Program-made: the position numbers and the translations under genes
Part shown: positions 57,008 through 64,000 of the stretch, in pieces
How the letters are laid out: the number at the start of each line of letters is the position of its first letter
How positions within the stretch are numbered: the stretch's first letter is position 1
The notes under the pieces: model-generated
The model's input: the letters and a program-made list of their open reading frames with translations, nothing else
The model's database searches: none
What the model was told of the DNA's origin: nothing
Assembly: GCF_032452875.1 (NCBI RefSeq)
Contig: NC_083884.1
Span: 19,671,501 to 19,735,500, forward strand
From: Bos javanicus
Lineage: Eukaryota; Chordata; Mammalia; Artiodactyla; Bovidae
Length of the DNA: 64,000 bases
Reading direction: 5' to 3'

Positions 57008-58885
57008 CTTTAAAAAAATTGGAATATAGTTGATTTACAATGTTGTGTCTCAAGTGTACAGCAAAACGATTCATGTATATGTGTGTATACCTTTTCTTTT
57101 TCAGATTTTTTTCCATCATAGGTTACTACAAGTTGTAGTACAAGTATATTACTACAAGTAGAATATAGATCCCTGTGCTATACAGTAGGTCCTTTTTGTC
57201 TATTTTATGTGTAGTAGTTTGTATCTGTTAATCTCAGACTACTAATTTATCCCTCCCTTTTTTTCCCCCTTTGGTAACCATAAATTTGTTTTCTATGCCT
57301 GTGAGTCTATTTCTGTTTTGTAAATAAGTTCATTTGTATCATTTTTTAAAGATTCCACATATAAGTGATATCAAATGATATTTTTTTTTTCTGTCTGGCT
57401 TCACTTAATATGGTAATCCCTAGGTCCATCCCTGTGGCTAGAGATGGCATCATTTCATTCTTTTTTATGGCTAATATTCCACTGTGTGTGTGCACACACA
57501 TGCACATGTATACATAAATATACAGCACTTCTTCTCCATTCATTCGTCTGTTAATTGACACTTCAGTCGCTCAGTCGTGTCCGACTCTTTGCGACCCCAT
57601 GAATCGCAGCACGCCAGGCCTCCCTATCCAGCACCAACTCCCGGAGTTCACTCAAACGCGCGTCCATTGAGTTGGTGATGCCATCCAGCCATCTCATCCT
57701 CTGTCGTCCCCTTCTCCTCCTGCCCCCAATCCCTTCCAGCATCAGAGTCTTTTCCAGTGAGTCAACTCTTAGCATGAGGTGGCCAAAGTACTGGAGTTTC
57801 AGCTTCAGGGTCAGTTCTTCCAATGAACACCCAGGACGGATCTCCTTTAGAATGGACTGGTTGGATCTCCTTGCAGTCCAAGGGACTCTCAAGAGTCTTC
57901 TCCAACACCACAGTTCAAAAGCGTCAATTCTTCGGTGCTCAGCCTTCTTCACAGTCCAACTCTCACATCCATACATGACTACTGGAAAAACCATAGCCTT
58001 GACTAGACGGACCTTTGTTGGCAAAGTAATATCTTTGCTTTTGAATATGCTATCTAGCTTGGTCATAACTTTCCTTCCAAGGAGTAAGCGTCTTTTAATT
58101 TCATGGCTGCAGTCACCATCTCCATTGATTTTGGAGCCCCAAAAAACAGTCTGATACTGTTTCCACTTTTTCCCCATCTATTTCCCATGAAGTGGTGGGA
58201 CCAGATGCCATGATCTTAGTTTTTTGAATGTTGAGCTTTAAGCCAACTTTTTCATTCTCCACTTTCATTTTCATCAAGAGGCTTTTTAGTTCCTCCTCAC
58301 TTTCCGCCATAAAGGTGGTGTCATCTGCATATCTGAGGTTATTGATATTTCTCCCAGCAATCTTGATTCCAGCCTGTGCTTCTTCCAGCCCAGCATTTCT
58401 CGTGATGTGCTCTGCATATAAGTTAAATAAGCCGGGTGACAATCTACAGCCTTGACGTACTCCTCTTCCTATTTGGAACCAGTCTGTTCCATGTCCAGTT
58501 CTAACTGTTGCTTCCTGACCTGCATATAGATTTCTCAGGAGGCAGGTCAGGTGGTCTGGTACTTGCATCTCTTTAAGAATTTTCCACAGTTTATTGACAC
58601 TTAGGTTACTTCTATGTCTTGGCTGTTGTAAATAGTGCTGCTGTGAGTATTGTGGGATACATATCTTTTCAAATTAGAATTTTCTCCAGATTTATGCCCA
58701 GGAGTGAGGTTGCTAACTCTATTTTTAATTTTTTAAGGAACTTCCATACTGTTCTCCATCATGGCTACACCAGTTTACATTCTCACTAACAGTGTAAGGG
58801 TTACCTTTTCTCCACACCTGCTCCAACATTTATTATTTGTAGACTTTTCATGATGGCCATTCTGACTGGTGTGCAATCATTCTGC
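57008..58885 (-). mobile_element. Artiodactyl L1 3' part, split by a BovB
   Basis: Complement of L1 3' sequence on both sides of a BovB: 'aatatagttgatttacaatg', 'gatccctgtgctatacagta', 'ggtaaccataaatttgtttt', 'tctgtctggcttcacttaat' before 57563, and 'aggttacttctatgtcttgg', 'tttaaggaacttccatactg', 'gtttacattctcactaacag' after 58593. The two parts join into one continuous L1 when the BovB and one duplication copy are removed. Confidence 0.9.
57564..58592 (-). mobile_element. BovB, 5' truncated (about 1.03 kb), inside an L1
   Basis: Reverse BovB with half of the reverse transcriptase. Minus frame 58568-58113 shows GVRQGC and YADD (catalytic pair kept); a frame break near 58140 leads into frame 58177-57563 with the C-terminal region (CESWTVKKAE, WCWRRLLRVP). 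A 10-bp duplication 'attgacactt' flanks it (57554-57563 and 58593-58602), one of the clearest insertion scars for BovB in the window. Confidence 0.96.
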
Positions 58886-59029
58886 TCTTTAGAAAAATAT
58901 GTTTTGGAGTCTGTGAAAATGTGCTAAGATTCAAATAGGCTTTTACCTTTTCCTGGTATATATGTTAAGTGAAGTGGCTAATCTTGATTATATATAGACA
59001 TTGACTCTAGCTACATAAACATATTCGTT

Positions 59030-59165
59030 TAGCTTTCATTTCCTCCAGTGAAGTTCTGTAGGGGTAGAAATGTTGTCTTTTTCAAAATGGTAGCCACAGC
59101 ACATGGTACAGACAGCAACCCAGAGTAGGGGCTCAGTAGACATTTGTGGAACATGTGAGTGATTG
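59030..59165 (+). mobile_element. L2-like 3' end
   Basis: 'cagcacatggtacagacagc' and 'ggggctcagtagacatttgt' resemble the L2 3' end ('...gcacatagtaggtgctcaataaatatttgt'). Diverged. Confidence 0.5.
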
Positions 59166-59384
59166 CATGTGCTTTTGCGTATACCCATACCGACTTATGT
59201 TTACCTAAAAAAAAGTGAACAGCCTTAAAATAATTATATTCTTATTTTGCTCATTTTTCTACTCTATGCTTTCAGGCTCTATTAGGATTATTTATTGAAC
59301 TTAAAACTGCATCATGTGTTTGGCCGTAGTATACTATTTTTAAATCACCCCTTTCCTGTATCCTTTCGTATACTTTTATAAAAG

Positions 59385-59435
59385 TATACTAATATAAAAT
59401 TATACTAATATAAAATACTTATACTAATATAAAAT
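59385..59435. repeat. 16-bp AT-rich tandem repeat, three copies
   Basis: The unit 'tatactaatataaaat' occurs exactly at 59385-59400, 59401-59416 and 59420-59435, with a three-base insertion before the third copy. Confidence 0.95.
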
Positions 59436-59443
59436 TTACCCTG

Positions 59444-59463
59444 GTGTGTGTGTGTGTGTGTGT
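59444..59463. repeat. (TG)n microsatellite
   Basis: About ten TG units, uninterrupted. Confidence 0.9.
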
Positions 59464-61287
59464 AAAACAAGTCCCTGAGGTTTAGGTTCTGAATCTTTTT
59501 CACAGTGTTGTTATAGCCTATGACTTCAACTAAGAGTTTCCTGGGTGAGTGCCGAGAGCATTGTGTCAGCTGGCTTTTGATTTTCAATAAAATCCAAGTT
59601 CTCACAGTCAGTTTTCTTCCTGTCCAAGGGCTGGGCCAGTATCATTTCAATGGCTATCACTGCCTGGCAGCTTCAGCTGCACAGTGTCATTGAGCAACAG
59701 TACAAAAACGAGGTTTTATCACCCTCTCCAAGTTCTTTACCACTTTGGTTTCTCAGAAGCATTCCATTTTGTATAAGAGCAGAAAATTTAAAATGCACAC
59801 CAAACAGGCCTCTCAGTATCTGTGAAGATGGGGAAAGGTTATACAAACCACGTTAAAAAAGGACGATCCAGCCCACATGTTGAAATCTCATTAGATTTCT
59901 ACTAATTTGCCTTGGAACTGGAGAGCAGCTGAAGAAAAACAGGAAAGTAATGTTCTCAGATTTGAACCAGGGAGTTTAGGATCTCCAAAGTCGCTTCTTT
60001 GGTTCCATGAACCATTTCTGAGATTCTATAACATTGAATTGGCCACCTGAAATTGTTGAAATCAGGTAAGGAAATAGTCTATGTTAGAGAATCATAGATT
60101 CTGAAGTTCAGCTTGACTCTTTCATATTTCTTTCTTTTTTAACTCCCTTTATGTAACAGAATTCATGTAAAACTACAAGAGTCTTAATTGCATTGTCCCT
60201 GGCCCATCCCCCTCTCTCTTTTCCCTACATTTCATTTTATCCCCGTTTCTCATATTTTCTTCTCTTTCCCATTCAGGGCAGTACATGTATTGCAGCTATT
60301 TTGCTGGAAAGATCATTGCATTGTCTATTTTGTTTTAAAATTCAGATACTCAACTTGAATTCCTGTCTCTTTAGATCATATAAGAATGGTAAGCATCTGA
60401 GTTTTAAGATACAGTCATTTCTTTTCTCCTCCCTCCACTCCTCGTCTCCAGCAGCCCTGTAAAATAGCATGTCGCTTGCATTTCTCAAGCATTCAAGGGT
60501 TTATAGAATCTAACGATCCTGATCTCCAGCTTCCTCTTTATAAGCAGAAAATGATAGCTGTATATGGCACAGTTCCCAGGGAAGCTGCATGAAAAGTGAC
60601 AGACAAGCGGATGCCAGGGAATGGAAAACAGCCCTAGGTATGTGCTTTTAGAGGAATCGTCCCATCAACTCAACAACCACATTTAATGGTATAAGGACTG
60701 TTGAACTTCATTTTCTAGCAGAAAAGAAACTTGAAAGATGCATTTGAAAATTTCCCTGATCAGTCTGCTTTTTGGAATTCAGCATAACAGTTCGGAGTGG
60801 CTCCAAAGCAAAGCAAAAAATAATGCCAAATGAATTAAACAGCTGTGGCCAAATGGAAGGAGAAGGGCTACTGAAGCAGGATGATTGTCCATGGAGAAAC
60901 AAAGCCAGATAGGAACAGTAATTAGTAACTTTTCTGTATACACGAACCCACAAGAGCAGGTCCTTAAGAAGCAGTGCTATGGCAAGAAAAAGTGGATAAA
61001 TCTACAAGAACCCCTCTAGCACCAGATTTGTATGTGTTTAGGTTGCAGGCTTCATATTAGCTATATATTCTCTAGGATTCCTGGATGGGAAAATAACAGT
61101 GACTATAGTCGGATGTGAAAAGAGTCAGAAACTCAGAATAACCAGGGTTCAGGGGCTAGTAAGATTGTTGGGTTGGATTCAAGGTTGGATATTACAGGTG
61201 GTGATCCAAGTAGACACAGGGAGTGTGGAATGGAGGTCCTGCTGTTGGGGTGCCGAAAATTAGGCAGAAGGCATTACCAACTTTCAT

Positions 61288-61500
61288 GTAATAACGATAG
61301 TAATTATATGCCAGACCTGGTTCTAAGCAGTTTATTTGATTTCTCTCATTAATCTTGATGTAATTCTGGGATATTAAGGTTGTCCCCACTTTACAGATGA
61401 GAAGACTGAGGCATGGAAAGTCTAAATAATTTGTCTGGGGTCATACAGGAAATAAGTGCCAGGGCCAAGCTTTGAACCTATGCTCTTAATTCTTAAACTG
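61288..61500 (-). mobile_element. MIR SINE
   Basis: 'gatagtaattatatgccaga', 'ccccactttacagatgagaa', 'gactgaggcatggaaagtct', 'tgaacctatgctcttaattc' form a long reverse MIR. Confidence 0.88.
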
Positions 61501-62078
61501 TCCTTCAAGCAGGCAAGTCACTTCAGAGAGACCTAGTCTAGATTCTGGGGAGGACCACCTCAGAGACTGGTGGTGGAGGTCCATGTGTGAAGTCAGCTAG
61601 GAAGCATTCAGAGGCAAGTGCCGGCTTACAGTGTAAACATATCAACTGATTCAGTACCTACAAGGTCAGAGTTATTGTGGTCATCAGAGCTGAGTCCTGA
61701 TCCATTTTCCTATGATTCTTTAGCTCTGCCTTCCTCTGACTGATGATGGATAGAGATGTGGCTACAGCAATTCCATATCTCTTACTGGCACACAATACTG
61801 GCTGGAAGAGGAGAAACAGCTGTACTCTGGTGCTGTCCCAGAGGAATAAGGAAGACCTTCCCCAGATGCTGAGAGCAAAACCTCTATCTGCATCTCAGGA
61901 CGCTGAACACAGTCACGCACCATTGCTAGTCTAGTCACTGACAAGGGTCGTGGGATTGCATGTGGACTGTCAGGAGCTGGGGTGGGACTAAGCCTTTCTG
62001 AGTCATGTGAAGCCGGGGGTGGGCATACCTAGATAAAACTGGATACTTAAATAAAATCGCCAATCTCTGAGGGAAAGG
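61501..62078. other. Single-copy DNA
   Basis: About 580 bases with no gene or named repeat. Confidence 0.5.
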
Positions 62079-62292
62079 AGCTTCCCAGCTGGTGCTAGTA
62101 GTAAAGAACGTGTCTGCCAATGTAGGAGATGTAAGAGACACAGGTTCAATTCCTGGGTCAAGAAGATCCCCTGGAGGAGGGCATGGCAACCCACTCCAGT
62201 ATGCTAACTAGAGACTCCCATGGGCACAGAAGCCTGGTGGGATATAGTCCATAGAGTTACAAAGAGTCAGACATGACTGAAGTGACTTAGCA
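62079..62292 (+). mobile_element. Bov-tA SINE (variant head)
   Basis: Sense Bov-tA starting 'gagcttcccagctggtgcta', a head variant with 'ctagtagtaaagaacgtgtc' and the 'gtaagagacacaggttcaat' insertion typical of one Bov-tA subtype. B box 'ggttcaattcc'. It ends with 'gaagtgacttagcag'. Confidence 0.92.
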
Positions 62293-62701
62293 GACAAGGG
62301 AAAGGAAGAGAGGCAGGAGTTGGGTGGCCCCCCCAAATGGCTACTCCAGAGAGGCTGTATGCTGCTCTGGGAGCTATGGATTATCTCATAAATTCAGGAG
62401 TCCACTTTCTAGAACTGGTAAATCTGGATAGAGCTTGGTTCAAAGCTCAGTAGCTTGGTTTGATATCTAGTTCTAGAATGGAGCTGTCAACAAGGTAAAT
62501 GTGATGCTGTGCCATTTACCTACCAGCCTAGAATTTCTCACCTCTCTTCTGCTGTGGAAAACTGGTTTGAGTCAGAGGCCTTGGTGAAGCACAGACAGAA
62601 GGTTAAGGGGACCTCCTTGGGACTTGAAGAGCCAAGAATCGTGACAAAATGACGTTGAACATTTAGTATGTCAAGTTGGCAGGTCTGGTCTACTTTGGAT
62701 A

Positions 62702-62720
62702 TGTGTGTGTGTGTGTGTTA
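62702..62720. repeat. (TG)n microsatellite
   Basis: Nine TG units at the tail side of the adjoining SINE fragment. Confidence 0.85.
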
Positions 62721-62832
62721 GTTACTCAGTCATGCCTGACTCGTGCAACCCCAAGGACTTTAGCCCACTGTACTCCTCTGTCTATGGAATTTTCCAGGTA
62801 AGAATAGTGGAGTGGGTTCCCATTCCCTTCTC
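62718..62832 (-). mobile_element. Bov-tA/Bov-A fragment
   Basis: Reverse Bov-A body ('gttagttactcagtcatgcc ... ggaattttccaggtaagaat ... agtgggttcccattcccttc'). The tRNA-like head is missing. Confidence 0.85.
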
Positions 62833-62922
62833 AAGCTGCTTTGGATACCGTACAGAATACTCTTTTCTATTTACTTTATTTCTCAAAATTTATTTTTATT
62901 ATTGGCTTCTTAGGCTTTATTT
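62833..62922. other. Short spacer with a target duplication copy
   Basis: AT-rich spacer that ends in 'aggctttattt' (62912-62922), the left target duplication of the next BovB. Confidence 0.8.
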
Positions 62923-63833
62923 GGAGTATATCAAGGCTGTATATTGTCACCCTGCTTATTTAACTTATATGCAGAGTACATCATGAGAAATGCTGGGCTG
63001 GAAGAAGCACATGCTGGAATCAAGATTGCCAGGAGAAATATCAGTAACCTCAGATATGCAGATGACACCACCCTTATGGCAGAAAGTGAAGAGGAACTCA
63101 AAAGCCTCTTGATGAAAGTGAAAGAGGAGAGTGAAAAAGTTGGCTTAAAGCTCAACATTCGAAAAACTAAGATCATGGCATCTGGTCCCATCACTTCATG
63201 GGAAATAGATGGGGAAACAGTGGACACAGTGTCAGACTTTATTTTTTTGGGCTCCAAAATCACTGTAGATGGTGACTGCAGCCATGAAATTAAAAGATGC
63301 TTACTCCTTGGAAGGAAAGTTATGACCAAGCTAGATAGCATATTCAAAAGCAGAGACATTACTTTGCCAACAAAGGTCCGTCTAGTCAAGGCTATGGTTT
63401 TTCCTGTGGTCATGTATGGATGTGAGAGTTGGACTGTGAAGAAAGCTGAGCGCCAAAGAATTGATGCTTTTGAAGTGTGGTGTTGGAGAAGACTCTTGAG
63501 AGTCCCTTGGACTGCAAGGAGATCCAACCAGTCCATTCTAAAGGAGATCAGTCCTGGGTGTTCTTTGGAAGGAATGATGCTAAAGCTGAAACTCCAGTAC
63601 TTTGGCCACGTCGTGTGAAGAGTTGACTCATTGGAAAGACTCTGATGCTGGGAGGGATTGGGGGCAGGAGGGAAAGGGGACGACAGAGGATGAGATGGCT
63701 GGATGGCATCACTGACTCAATGGACATGAGTCTCAGTGAACTCCGGGAGTTGGTGATGGACAGGGTGGCCTGGCGTGGTGCAGTTCATGGGGTCGCAAAG
63801 AGTCAGACACGACTCAGCAACTGAACTGAACTG
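62923..63833 (+). mobile_element. BovB, 5' truncated (about 0.9 kb), best-preserved RT fragment
   Basis: Sense BovB beginning inside the RT core: the first bases 'ggagtatatcaaggctgtat' code for the GVRQGC motif (with a V-R to Y-like change). Frame 62944-63618 is open for 224 codons with YADD at about 63052-63063, AESEEELKSLL, NIRKTK, CESWTVKKAE and WCWRRLLRVPW. It ends at a TGA shortly after FGHVV, where most copies continue with a His-Leu-Met type segment. An 11-bp duplication 'aggctttattt' (62912-62922 and 63834-63844) flanks it. The endonuclease is absent. Confidence 0.96.
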
Positions 63834-63844
63834 AGGCTTTATTT

Positions 63845-64000
63845 ACTAAGTGAAGTTTTTTGACCAATTTTTTAAAGAGCTTTTTCCAAAACACAACTAT
63901 GAGGTCAGTAAAATGTTTCTTTGGTTCCCAGTGTTGTGCTTAGGGCAGTGGCAACCATAGTGTGCTACACTGCCACGCCTGCCTCCAGTGTCCGTGGCAG
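63845..64000. other. Single-copy DNA to the window end
   Basis: About 155 bases with nothing assignable. Confidence 0.5.

Larger units (their letters stand above)
59166..61285. other. Single-copy DNA with small tandem repeats
   Basis: About 2.1 kb without a named interspersed repeat. It holds a 16-bp AT-rich tandem repeat and a TG tract (separate entries). 60470-60970 has conserved-looking texture (see findings). No gene was found. Confidence 0.5.

Noticed and set aside
62931..63536. 201-codon minus-strand open frame
   Set aside because: It is the antisense of the BovB reverse transcriptase, and the sense strand carries the RT motifs.
1..64000. CRISPR array, operon or prokaryotic defence-like system
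   Set aside because: The repeats are mammalian LINEs, SINEs and microsatellites. No direct-repeat/spacer arrays and no bacterial-type genes are present.

Overview
This window is nuclear DNA from a ruminant: cattle or a close bovid or other pecoran relative. The evidence is the repeat content. It carries several copies of the RTE-clade LINE BovB, the ruminant tRNA-headed SINEs Bov-tA and Bov-A2, a cetartiodactyl CHR-type SINE, 3' ends of the bovine-type L1, and an older mammalian background of MIR, L2, MER5-like and old L1 fragments. The exact species cannot be told from sequence alone. No intact protein-coding gene, tRNA gene, rRNA gene or CRISPR array was found. All tRNA-like heads belong to SINEs. 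The region reads as intergenic or deep-intronic DNA.

Layout. 1-2.3 kb: decayed L1 ORF2. 2.3-5.7 kb: a nearly full-length but broken BovB on the minus strand. 5.7-12.5 kb: mostly single-copy AT-rich DNA with MIRs and a CHR SINE. 12.5-15.5 kb: a SINE/L2/MIR cluster. 17.2-21.4 kb: a pile of L1 3' ends from old to young, with a microsatellite that carries a short telomere-like run. 22.1-22.5 kb: a BovB 3' fragment. 26.3-27.1 kb: a Bov-A2 with a 26-bp fold-back at its 5' side, then a Bov-tA inserted into a MER5-like transposon. 27.6-31.6 kb: the one gene-like object, a processed retrocopy of MATR3 (matrin 3) on the minus strand. 32.6-37.4 kb: nested L1, mariner MITE, bovine L1 and Bov-tA insertions. 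37.4-40 kb: quiet DNA with a conserved-looking block near 38.5-39.2 kb. 40.6-42.7 kb: L1 / BovB / L1 / L2. 46.2-48.3 kb: an unusually long L2 copy split by a Bov-tA. 52.4-53.6 kb: Bov-A2, mariner MITE and Bov-tA. 55.2-56.0, 57.6-58.6 and 62.9-63.8 kb: three more 5'-truncated BovB copies, two with clear target-site duplications.

The MATR3 retrocopy is the main find. It keeps a 5' UTR, the whole coding region, about 1.2 kb of 3' UTR, a poly(A) tail and a perfect 14-bp target-site duplication with an L1-endonuclease-like site. It has only two visible disabling lesions: a nonsense codon at codon 178 and a 2-nt frameshift inside the second zinc finger. It is therefore a fairly recent pseudogene.

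There is no operon-like or co-operating gene set here. The biology is retrotransposition: L1-type machinery supplied the MATR3 copy, BovB machinery is the known driver of Bov-tA/Bov-A2, and nested insertions give a readable relative chronology. Single-copy blocks may hold regulatory DNA, but that cannot be shown from one genome. All repeat family names are given from recognition of sequence patterns without an alignment, and most repeat boundaries are good to about 5-30 bases unless a target duplication is quoted.
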